Source of the DNA: Actinotalea alkalitolerans
GTDB lineage: Bacteria; Actinomycetota; Actinomycetes; Actinomycetales; Cellulomonadaceae
Direction of reading: 5' to 3'
NCBI RefSeq assembly: GCF_023369855.1
Contig: NZ_JAMBPP010000007.1
Location: 1 to 64,000 of the forward strand
DNA: 64,000 nucleotides
Part shown: positions 54,951-61,915 of the stretch, piece after piece
Numbering within the stretch: the first letter of the stretch is position 1
How the letters are laid out: each line of letters opens with the position of its first letter
Notes under the pieces: model-generated
Database searches by the model: none
The model's input: the letters and a program-made list of their open reading frames with translations, nothing else
Told to the model about the DNA's origin: nothing
Translations under genes and position numbers: made by a program

Positions 54951-55826
54951 GTGCCCGACCACCCGCTCCGACCGCTCACGGACCTGCCGGGTGTCGCCGA
55001 CGCGGTCGCCCGGGCGCGCGCCGCCTGCGAGGCCCTGCGGTGGCACCGGGCCCTGCGACGGCAGTGGGCGGTCGTGCGTACCGAGGCGGGGGTGCGGTGC
55101 GCCCGGGCCGGTGCGGTCGTGGACGGGATCCGGGTGCCGCTGACCGTGGTGCGCGACGTCGCGCGCGGGGCCGACGACGCGGCGTCGGGCCCCGAGGGCA
55201 GGGCAGTGGTGGGGGCGTTGCGGGTCCAGGCCGAGGTCGAGCGGCTGATGCGTGCACCGGGGGCGACGGGTGTGCGGGGCGCGATGCCTTTCGGGCAGCT
55301 GGCGGCCAGGCTGCACGCCCTCGGCGTCGGGGAGGACGTCGGTGACGGGGTTCCGGGACGACCACGCTCCGGCGGGCAGCCGCTGGACCTGCGTGGTCTC
55401 GGGCCGGCCCCTGTCGCGGGCGAGCTGGACGCCCGGCTCGCGGCACTGGGTGCGTTGGCCGGCGCGCCGCTGCCACGGGAGGTGCCTGCCCTGGTCCTCT
55501 CCGCGGTGGTGCACGGGGAGATGCTCGCGCTGCGGCCGTTCACGCAGGGCAACGGGGTCGTGGCACGTGCCCTGTTCCGGCACCAGGTGACCACCGGCGG
55601 GGTGGACCCGGTGGGCGTGGTGGTCCCGGAGGCGGTGTGGGCGCAGGAGCCCAACGTCTACCTGTCGGCCGCGGCAGGCTTCGCCACGGGCTCGCCCGAG
55701 GGTGTCGCCCGCTGGCTGCGCTACTGCGCCGAGTCGGTGACGCAGGGGGCCGCGGAGGGCACCGCGATCGCTGACGCGGTCCTGGCGGGTTCGCTCACGG
55801 GTGCGGGGGGACCGGCGGGCGGGTGA
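54951..55826 (+). CDS. Fic-fold protein with degenerate active-site motif
   Basis: 291 residues, GTG start. Near residue 200 it carries the Fic-like core LRPFTQGNGVVARAL, where the canonical motif is HPFxxGNGRxxR. The catalytic His is Arg and the first Arg is Val here, so AMP transfer is unlikely. An N-terminal helical region (WAVVRTEAGVRCARAGAVVD) matches actinobacterial relatives that sit beside the SerB-like phosphatase and Tad locus and are often named oxidoreductase. It may be a binding or regulatory protein. Divergent from the malic enzyme. Confidence 0.6.
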   Translation: MPDHPLRPLTDLPGVADAVARARAACEALRWHRALRRQWAVVRTEAGVRCARAGAVVDGIRVPLTVVRDVARGADDAASGPEGRAVVGALRVQAEVERLMRAPGATGVRGAMPFGQLAARLHALGVGEDVGDGVPGRPRSGGQPLDLRGLGPAPVAGELDARLAALGALAGAPLPREVPALVLSAVVHGEMLALRPFTQGNGVVARALFRHQVTTGGVDPVGVVVPEAVWAQEPNVYLSAAAGFATGSPEGVARWLRYCAESVTQGAAEGTAIADAVLAGSLTGAGGPAGG

Positions 55827-56186
55827 GGGCCCACGCGAGCTCGGTGGGGCTCGCGGGCGGGTTGCTCGGGTGGCGCACGACAACGGCGCCCCCTGGGGGA
55901 CGCCGTCACCGTCAGCACGGGTAGCGAGGTATCAGGCGTGCACATGACTGCCTTGAACGGGAACGCCCGTCCATGCAGGTCCGCTCGTGGACTGGTCGCG
56001 CGTGGGTTCTCGCTGCCCGCTGTGCTGTTGTGATTCCTTTGTACGCCTGTTACGACCCCAGGGGAAGGGACCAGAGGTCCCGGTGTGGCGGCCCGTGCTC
56101 AGCATCTCGCTGGGTGGATGGTGCGTCCCGACCGATGGACGCGCCCGTCACCGCCGGGACGGGCGACCCGGACGCCATCGAGCGGG
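55827..56186. other. Intergenic region of about 360 bases, no gene seen
   Basis: Lies between the Fic-fold gene and the leftward HAD phosphatase, both of which end into it. It holds a strong hairpin at 55883-55906, a weaker one (ACGGG-AACG-CCCGT) at 55957-55970, a lower-GC stretch near 56025-56060 with a possible promoter (TTGTGA at 56028, TACGAC at 56051), and a GGGAC/GTCCC hairpin just after. No open frame with a ribosome-binding site was convincing. A small RNA cannot be excluded. Confidence 0.4.
55883..55906. terminator. Hairpin downstream of the Fic-fold gene
   Basis: ACGGCG (55883-55888) pairs with CGCCGT (55901-55906) around a nested CCCC-TGGGG inverted core, nearly a full-length palindrome. 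It lies 57 bases after the Fic-fold gene's stop. No U-run follows. A terminator is the likely role. Confidence 0.5.
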
Positions 56187-56972
56187 TCAGGCCCGGGACC
56201 GGCGGCGGGCCAGGAGGATCCCTGCGGCCACCGCCGCCAGGACCACGAGCAGGGTGGGCACGGAGCGGCGCGGTGCCGGGAAGCGGGTGCGCAGGGCCAC
56301 CGGGCGCTGGAAGGTCAGGACGTCCCAGCCCCTCTCGCCCGCCAGGCGGCGCAGCGCCCGGTCCGGGTTGACCACCGCGGCGATCCCCACGCTCGCGAGC
56401 AGCGGGACGTCGGTGACCGAGTCGGAGTAGGCGTAGCTCGCGTCGAGGTCGTATCCCTGCTCCTCGGCGAGGGCGCGCACCGCCGAGGCCTTGTGCTCGC
56501 CGTAGGCGTAGTAGGCGATCTCGCCGGTGTAGCGACCGTCCACGATCTCCATGCGGGAGGCGATGACGTGGTCCGCGCCCAGGAGCGCGGCGATGGGGGC
56601 GACGACCTCTGATCCTGAGGCCGAGACCACCACGACGTCGCGCCCCGCGGCGTGGTGCTCGTCGATGAGCGAGACGGCCTCGGCGTACACGGTCGGCTCG
56701 ATGTGCAGGTGCAGCGTCTCGGCGACGATCGACGAGACCTGGGCGACGTCCCACCCGGCCACCATGGTCGACAGGTGGGCGCGCATCCGCTCGGTCTGGT
56801 CGGCGTCGGCGCGGCCCAGCAGGAACAGGAACTGCGCGTACGCGGTGCGCAGCACGTCCTTGCGGGTGATCAGGCCCCCGGCGTAGAAGGGGCGGGAGAA
56901 GGCTGTGACCGAGGACGTCGCGATGATCGTCTTGTCGAGGTCGAAGAACGCCGCTGCGCGTCCCGTGCCCAC
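56187..56972 (-). CDS. HAD-IB family (SerB-like) phosphatase with C-terminal membrane anchor
   Basis: 261 residues from the GTG at 56972, which follows GGGAGGACGA; an ATG at 57014 would add 14 residues. HAD motifs: nucleophile AAFFDLDKTI, VSASGSEV, the lysine in GEHKASAV, and YSDSVTDVPLL. It resembles phosphoserine phosphatase relatives with cap type IB, and the last 25 residues are one hydrophobic helix (TLLVVLAAVAAGILLARRRS). Substrate unknown. In other actinobacteria it lies next to the Tad operon, as here, divergent from it. Confidence 0.85.
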   Translation of the reverse strand: MGTGRAAAFFDLDKTIIATSSVTAFSRPFYAGGLITRKDVLRTAYAQFLFLLGRADADQTERMRAHLSTMVAGWDVAQVSSIVAETLHLHIEPTVYAEAVSLIDEHHAAGRDVVVVSASGSEVVAPIAALLGADHVIASRMEIVDGRYTGEIAYYAYGEHKASAVRALAEEQGYDLDASYAYSDSVTDVPLLASVGIAAVVNPDRALRRLAGERGWDVLTFQRPVALRTRFPAPRRSVPTLLVVLAAVAAGILLARRRSRA

Positions 56973-57158
56973 TCGTCCTCCCGGAGGTCGCCGTGCGCCC
57001 GTGCCGTGGCGCATGACGTCCGAGGCTATCGGCCGGCGTGCGGCGTCGGTGGGACGGGAGCCTGCACGTCTGTCCACAGGGACTCCTCGGGTCGGACGGA
57101 CCACGGTCCGTCGATGCCCCCTCATGTCCCGGGGCGCGCCGGGCGGCACGGTCTCCCC

Positions 57159-58061
57159 GTGAGACGACACGGTGCTCAGAGAGCCGACCCGGTTTCCCGG
57201 GGGACCGGCCGACGCGCCCTGGCGCACCGGGGCCGGTCTCCCGAGCCCGGTGGTGTCGTCGGTGCGGGCGGTGTCGTCGGGGTGCTCGGTGCGTGCGGCG
57301 GGGTCGGCGCCTCGACCTTCGCTGCGCTGCTCGCCGCACGGGTCGCGCAGGACGGCGACCGGGTGGCTCTCGTCGACCTGGACGACACGGGAGGCGGCCT
57401 GGACGTCCTGCTCGGGCTCGAGGGCGGGCCAGGGGTCCGATGGGTCGACCTCCGGCAGGTCCAGGGGGCGCTCGAGGCGACCGACATGACCGGGGTGCTG
57501 CCGTCCTGGCAGGGGGTCGAGGTACTCAGCGGTGGCGCCAGGGACGGTGAGCACGGCCCGCCCCGCGCGGCCCCCGCAGTGGTCGCCGCGCTCGCCGCAG
57601 GATGCTCGTGGGTGGTCGTCGACCTCCCCGTACGCTGCGTGGCCTCGGCCGGCGACGTGCTGATCCCGGTGCTGGACCTGTGCTCCGACCTCCTGCTCGT
57701 CACCGCGCAGGACGTCCGTGGCGTGGCCGGTGCGCTCGCGGCCCGGAGCGCGCTGGAGCGTGCTGCCCGGACCGACCTCGTCCCGCACGGGCCGACCGGT
57801 GCGCTCGGTCCGCCCGGCGACGCGTCGTCGTCGGCCGCGCGGTGGCCGACCCGCCTGGTCCTGCGAGGGTCTCGACGGGCTCGTGTCGCACCGCTCGAGG
57901 TCGCCCACGTGGTGGACCTCCCGGTGGTCGCCGTCCTGCCCACCGAGCCCCGCCTCGCCGAGGCCGTCGACCGCGGCTTCGGGCCCATGGTCAGACGGCG
58001 TGGCGCGCTGGGACGTGCCGTGGGGCGGACCGTCCGTGGTCTCGCGGGCGAGGGCCGCTGA
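57159..58061 (+). CDS. CpaE/Ssd-like pilus or septum-site ATPase, no receiver domain
   Basis: About 300 residues. Start uncertain: GTG at 57159 is used; ATG at 57114 is also in frame, and neither has a good ribosome-binding site. The core is a ParA/MinD-like fold: P-loop GVLGACGGVGASTFAALLAA, then VALVDLDDTGGGLDVLLGLE, and WVVVDLPVRC. The P-loop has no Lys at the usual signature position, as in septum-site determining proteins. The N-terminal receiver-like domain of CpaE is absent. It is the first gene of the Tad operon and ends just before TadA, whose start is the next base. Confidence 0.75.
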   Translation: MRRHGAQRADPVSRGTGRRALAHRGRSPEPGGVVGAGGVVGVLGACGGVGASTFAALLAARVAQDGDRVALVDLDDTGGGLDVLLGLEGGPGVRWVDLRQVQGALEATDMTGVLPSWQGVEVLSGGARDGEHGPPRAAPAVVAALAAGCSWVVVDLPVRCVASAGDVLIPVLDLCSDLLLVTAQDVRGVAGALAARSALERAARTDLVPHGPTGALGPPGDASSSAARWPTRLVLRGSRRARVAPLEVAHVVDLPVVAVLPTEPRLAEAVDRGFGPMVRRRGALGRAVGRTVRGLAGEGR

Positions 58062-59315
58062 GTGCGCGCAGGCACCGGGCCGGTCACCCGGCCCGACCGT
58101 CGGGGGTCGGGCGTCGGCGCGGGAGCCGACGCCGAGCTGGTCGCCCGCGTGCGCGAACGCGCCGCGGCGCACGGCCCCGACCTCGACCGGGTGGACCTCG
58201 CGACCATCGTCCGAGAGCTCGGTGGGGTGATGGGGCGCACCGACCGCGCCCACCTCGAAGGACTGGTCCGTGCCGAGCTGCACGGTGCCGGGCCGCTCCA
58301 GGGCCTGCTCGAGCAGCCCGGTGTGAGCGACGTCCTGGTCAACGGACCACGCGAGGTGTGGGTCGACCGCGGCCGTGGCCTCGAGCGGGCCGATCTCGAC
58401 CTCGGGGGAACCAGCGTGCGTGCGCTCGCGGTGCGGCTCGCCGCCGCCGGGGGGCAGCGGCTCGACGACGCCGCCCCGGTGGTCGACGCGCGGCTCCCCG
58501 ACGGGACCCGGTTGCACGCCGTCCTGCCCCCGGTGGCCGGCGACGGCGCGCTGATCTCCTTGCGGGTGCTGCGTCGCAGGGCCTTCTCCCTCGACGAGCT
58601 GGTCCGGGCCGGCAGCGTCGCACCGGCCCTGGCGCCGGTGCTGCGCGCCCTGGTCTCCAGGCGGGCGAACCTGCTGGTGAGCGGGGCGACCGGAACGGGC
58701 AAGACCACCCTGCTCGCGACGCTGCTGGGACTGGTCCCCGCCCACGAGCGCATCGTGTGCATCGAGGAGGCGAGGGAGCTGGCTCCCGACCATCCGCACG
58801 TGGTGGGCCTGGTGGCTCGGCGGGCCAACGTCGAAGGGGCCGGCGAGGTCGACCTCGCCTCGCTGGTCCGGCACGCGTTGCGGATGAGACCCGACCGCCT
58901 CGTGCTGGGTGAGTGCCGCGGGGCGGAGGTCCGCGAGCTCCTGACCGCACTCAACACCGGGCACGAGGGCGGGTGCGGGACCCTCCACGCGAACTCGGTC
59001 GAGGAGGTGCCGACGAGGCTCGAGGCGCTCGGGGCCCTGGCCGGGATGCCCCGGGAGGCGGTCGCCGCCCAGGCGGCGAGTGCCCTGCACGCGGTGGTGC
59101 ACCTGAGGCGCGAGGAGGGCAGGCGCCAGGTCGCCCAGGTGGGTGTCGTGCACCGCGAGCCGGGTGGTGAGCTCCAGGTGGTTCCCGCGATCGAGCAGGT
59201 CGGTGGACGGGTGCGACGCGGGCCGGCATGGCAGGTCGCCGTCGCTCGGTGGGGGCTCGAGGCCGACGCGGCGACCGCGACCGGTTCCTGGCCGGGCGAC
59301 GGGTCACCGGGATGA
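58062..59315 (+). CDS. tadA: TadA/CpaF secretion ATPase
   Basis: 417 residues, GTG start one base after the previous stop. The CpaF-type domain includes GAGPLQGLLEQPGVSDVLVN, Walker A SGATGTGKTTLL, the Asp box region CIEEARELAPDHPHVV, and Walker B-like RMRPDRLVLGECRGAEV with LLTALNTGHEGGCGTLHAN. It forms the hexameric motor that extrudes the Flp pilus. The stop overlaps the next start (ATGA). Confidence 0.93.
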   Translation: MRAGTGPVTRPDRRGSGVGAGADAELVARVRERAAAHGPDLDRVDLATIVRELGGVMGRTDRAHLEGLVRAELHGAGPLQGLLEQPGVSDVLVNGPREVWVDRGRGLERADLDLGGTSVRALAVRLAAAGGQRLDDAAPVVDARLPDGTRLHAVLPPVAGDGALISLRVLRRRAFSLDELVRAGSVAPALAPVLRALVSRRANLLVSGATGTGKTTLLATLLGLVPAHERIVCIEEARELAPDHPHVVGLVARRANVEGAGEVDLASLVRHALRMRPDRLVLGECRGAEVRELLTALNTGHEGGCGTLHANSVEEVPTRLEALGALAGMPREAVAAQAASALHAVVHLRREEGRRQVAQVGVVHREPGGELQVVPAIEQVGGRVRRGPAWQVAVARWGLEADAATATGSWPGDGSPG

Positions 59316-59881
59316 GCAGGGTCGGCCGGCTCCGGCCCGAGCCCGCTCGGACGAGGGTCGGGCACCAGGTCGTCCCGTTCGGGGCGGAGTCCTTCGTCGC
59401 GCTCCTGCTCGAGGTCGTCGCAGCGGTGCGGTCCGGAGCGCCACCGGTCGAGGCGTGGCGACGCGTCGGGGTCGCGACCGATCCCGAGGGTCTGCCCCGG
59501 CTGGGTGCGCTGGTCGAGCGGACGCCCGACGACCCGGGGCAGGCGGTCGCGGTGCTCGCGGCCGCCACGCTCGCCGCGGAGCTCGGCGCCGCCCCTGGTG
59601 TCGTGCTCGAGCGGCTGCTCGTCTCGGTCGTGCAGGAGTGCGAGGCGGCGTCGCAGCGAGACGCTGCGCGAGCCGGGCCGCTGGCGACCGCACGAGTGCT
59701 GGCCTGGCTCCCGGTCCTCGGTCTGCTGCTGGGTGTCGCGCTGGGTGCCGACCCGCTGTCGGTGCTGCTCGACGGGGGTGTCGGCTCGGTGCTGCTGCTG
59801 CTCGGGGCGGCCCTGGTGCTCGCCGGCCGACGGTGGGTCAGGGTGCTGCTGCTCGCTGCCGAGAGGGCGGGCTCCCGGTGA
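59312..59881 (+). CDS. tadB: TadB-like type II secretion F membrane protein
   Basis: 189 residues, ATG overlapping the tadA stop. A short basic leader is followed by a cytoplasmic GspF-type domain (ESFVALLLEVVAAVRSGAPP and LEAAR-like helices) and two C-terminal membrane helices (LPVLGLLLGVALGADPLSVL, GSVLLLLGAALVLAG). It is shorter than typical TadB proteins (about 300) and begins within the domain, as is usual for this actinobacterial locus. It anchors the TadA motor. Coupled to the next gene by GTGA. Confidence 0.8.
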   Translation: MSRVGRLRPEPARTRVGHQVVPFGAESFVALLLEVVAAVRSGAPPVEAWRRVGVATDPEGLPRLGALVERTPDDPGQAVAVLAAATLAAELGAAPGVVLERLLVSVVQECEAASQRDAARAGPLATARVLAWLPVLGLLLGVALGADPLSVLLDGGVGSVLLLLGAALVLAGRRWVRVLLLAAERAGSR

Positions 59882-60483
59882 CCCGCGGGAGGGTCGCGCG
59901 ACTCGCACGCACGACCGGCCCCCCTCGGCTGGACTGGCCACGACCCACGAAGACGGGCGCTCCGAGGCGCTGGGGTCGTCGCCGTGCGGTCGTCGTGCCC
60001 GCCGAGGTCGACGTCGCGGTGGTCCTCGACCTCCTCGACGCGGCCTGCTCGAGCGGGGTGAGCGTCCCTCGGGCGCTCGGTGCCGTGGGCGCAGCGGTGG
60101 GCGGTGCGCGGGGCCGCAGGCTCGAGCAGGCCGGGACGGGCCTGCTCCTCGGGTCGTCGTGGGTCGCGGCCTGGGGCGGCGGGCCCGGGACGGGCGGCGG
60201 GTCAGGTGACGGGGCAGGGGGCGGCAGCGGGGCGGGCCACGGGCTCGGGCCCGTGGTCGAGGCGCTCCGCGCGAGCTGGGAGGACGGGGCGCCTCCGTCC
60301 GCGGGCCTTCGCGCCGCCGCGGATCGGGTACGACGCGAACGTCAGGCACGGTCGCTCGAGGCCGCGGGCCGTCTCGGCGTGCGGCTCGTGCTGCCCCTGG
60401 GCCTGTGCTACCTGCCGGCCTTCGTCCTCGTCGGGCTGATGCCGGTGCTGATGTCGTTGGCTACGTCGGCCCTCGGGCGGTGA
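59878..60483 (+). CDS. tadC: TadC-like type II secretion F membrane protein
   Basis: 201 residues, GTG overlapping the tadB stop. The GspF-type signature covers VVLDLLDAACSSGVSVPRAL and LEAAGRLGVRLVLPLGLCYL then PAFVLVGLMPVL. A Gly-rich insert of about 30 residues (GGGPGTGGGSGDGAGGGSGA) interrupts the middle. The C-terminal helices form part of the inner-membrane platform. About 160 bases separate it from the pilin gene, with a weak promoter-like region and no gene. Confidence 0.78.
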   Translation: MTRGRVARLARTTGPPRLDWPRPTKTGAPRRWGRRRAVVVPAEVDVAVVLDLLDAACSSGVSVPRALGAVGAAVGGARGRRLEQAGTGLLLGSSWVAAWGGGPGTGGGSGDGAGGGSGAGHGLGPVVEALRASWEDGAPPSAGLRAAADRVRRERQARSLEAAGRLGVRLVLPLGLCYLPAFVLVGLMPVLMSLATSALGR

Positions 60484-60644
60484 GGTCACCGGTGCTGATC
60501 CACAGGGTCTGCCGTCCGGGAGCCGTCCACCCGGGCCCCGGTGTGATCAGACACCTCGTGACCGGTCGGCCGACGGTGGTCGGGCGCGACAGCACGTCGC
60601 GCACCCATCGGCCGGAAGGTTCGGCCCGACGAGAGGTGACCACC

Positions 60645-61064
60645 ATGACCACAGCCCTGCTGGAGGACCACGACCCCGTCCAGGACCACGACCCCGCCCA
60701 GGAGCACGCGCCCGCCCAGGGCCGCGACCCTGTGCCGGACCGCCCGCCCCTCGAGGGTCGTGATCCCGCGAAGGGTCCCGTCGGGCCGTCCGGCACCACC
60801 CCGGGGTCGATCGTCCTCCCGCCGCGCCGGCACCGAGCCCAGGTCCGCCGGCCGAGCCGCTCGCGACCGGTGTCCGGCCCCGCGAGGGTAGGGGCCGCAC
60901 CACGGCTGCGGGTGCTCCCGGCCGACGCGGGGATGGCCACGGCCGAGTACGCGATCGCGACCGTCGCCGCCGCCGGCTTCGGCGGCCTGCTGATCCTGAT
61001 CCTGCGCAGCGACGAGGTGCGCGGGCTGCTCCTCGGGATCGTGCGCGGGGCGCTGTCGGTGTGA
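60645..61064 (+). CDS. DUF4244 Flp-type pilin with long repetitive leader
   Basis: 139 residues, ATG after GAGAGGTGACCACC. The C-terminal 43 residues are a Flp pilin-like segment (MATAEYAIATVAAAGFGGLL and then ILILRSDEVRGLLLGIVRG), with a prepilin-type cleavage Gly just before Met97. The preceding 96 residues are unusually long for a leader and contain EDHDPVQDHDPAQEHAP and further RDP-type repeats. It is probably the pilus subunit. Overlaps the next gene (GTGA). Confidence 0.78.
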   Translation: MTTALLEDHDPVQDHDPAQEHAPAQGRDPVPDRPPLEGRDPAKGPVGPSGTTPGSIVLPPRRHRAQVRRPSRSRPVSGPARVGAAPRLRVLPADAGMATAEYAIATVAAAGFGGLLILILRSDEVRGLLLGIVRGALSV

Positions 61065-61426
61065 GCGTGGAGCGACGGCGGCGCCTCCCGCGCGGGGACT
61101 CCGGTGCCGTGACCGCGGAGCTGGCTGTCACGTTGCCCGCAGTCGTCCTGCTGCTCGCCGTGCTGCTGGTGACCGCGGCGGCGACCACCGTGCAGCTGCG
61201 GTGCGCGGACGGCGCCCGGGCCGGCGCCCGGGTGGCCGCCCTCGGTCAGGACGACGCCCAGGTCGCCGCCGTCGCTCGTCGCGTCGCCGGGGACGCGGTG
61301 GTCGTCTCCGTCCGGCGAGAGCCACCGTTCGTCGAGGTCACGGTCGAGGGCGCGGTGGCGCCGGCCTGGTTCACCGGCGGTCTGCTGGGGCTGGCGGCAA
61401 CCGCCACCGCCTGGGACGAACCGTGA
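61061..61426 (+). CDS. TadE-family minor pilin
   Basis: 121 residues, GTG overlapping the pilin stop. The N-terminal segment GAVTAELAVTLPAVVLLLAV is the TadE-type pilin helix with conserved Glu. A beta-rich domain follows. It is likely processed and placed in the pilus tip or envelope. Its stop overlaps the next GTG, continuing the coupled series. Confidence 0.82.
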   Translation: MSVERRRRLPRGDSGAVTAELAVTLPAVVLLLAVLLVTAAATTVQLRCADGARAGARVAALGQDDAQVAAVARRVAGDAVVVSVRREPPFVEVTVEGAVAPAWFTGGLLGLAATATAWDEP

Positions 61427-61863
61427 ACGGCCGATCGGCGGCCCTGGGCAGTGCTGCGTGGCAGGCGCGCGACGACAGGGGGTCGGGCACCGTCCTGGCA
61501 CTGGCTCTCGTCGCGGTGATCCTGGTGCTCGCTGCGGGTCTGGGGACCCTGGGCGCCGCGCAGCGTGCCCGGCTGGGTGCTCAGTCTGCTGCCGACCTGG
61601 CCGCACTCGCCGCCGCGGGGACGATCGCACTCCCGCCAGGGGTGACGCGGGGGACCGCACCCACGGTGGGCACCGAGGACCCGGCCGTCGCCGCGTGCGC
61701 CGTTGCGGCCGAGGTGGTCGCGCGGAACAGGGCGCGCCTGACGGGGTGCGAGGTCCGCAGCGGCGAGGTCGTGGAGCTCGAGGTGGCCAGGGACACGGTG
61801 GTCGGGACTGCCACGGCCTCCGCGCGGGCCGGACCGGCCTCGGCGCGTGCCGCTCTGCCCTGA
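61423..61863 (+). CDS. Rv3654c-type TadE-like protein (TIGR03816)
   Basis: 146 residues, GTG overlapping the previous stop. One N-terminal helix (GSGTVLALALVAVILVLAAG) and a short extracytoplasmic domain containing QRARLGAQSAADLAALAAAG and a Cys pair (ACAVAAEVVARNRARLTGCE). It matches the helicase/secretion neighbourhood family found next to the DEAH helicase in actinobacteria, as here. Last gene of the Tad operon; a 14-bp tandem duplication covers its stop codon. Confidence 0.8.
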   Translation: MNGRSAALGSAAWQARDDRGSGTVLALALVAVILVLAAGLGTLGAAQRARLGAQSAADLAALAAAGTIALPPGVTRGTAPTVGTEDPAVAACAVAAEVVARNRARLTGCEVRSGEVVELEVARDTVVGTATASARAGPASARAALP

Positions 61864-61878
61864 CCGCTCTGCCCTGAC
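61851..61878. repeat. 14-bp tandem duplication across a stop codon
   Basis: CGCTCTGCCCTGAC occurs twice without a gap, followed by a third partial CGCTCT. The first copy contains the TGA of the TadE-like gene. It looks like slippage in a short intergenic stretch between two converging genes. Confidence 0.8.
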
Positions 61879-61915
61879 CGCTCTCACGCCCCTGACGCGT
61901 CGACCAGGCGGTCTC

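Noticed and set aside
56187-59153. Upstream extension of the HAD phosphatase frame to 988 residues
   Set aside because: The extra 700 residues lie antisense to the Tad operon and have no conserved content. The proper start is near 56972-57014.
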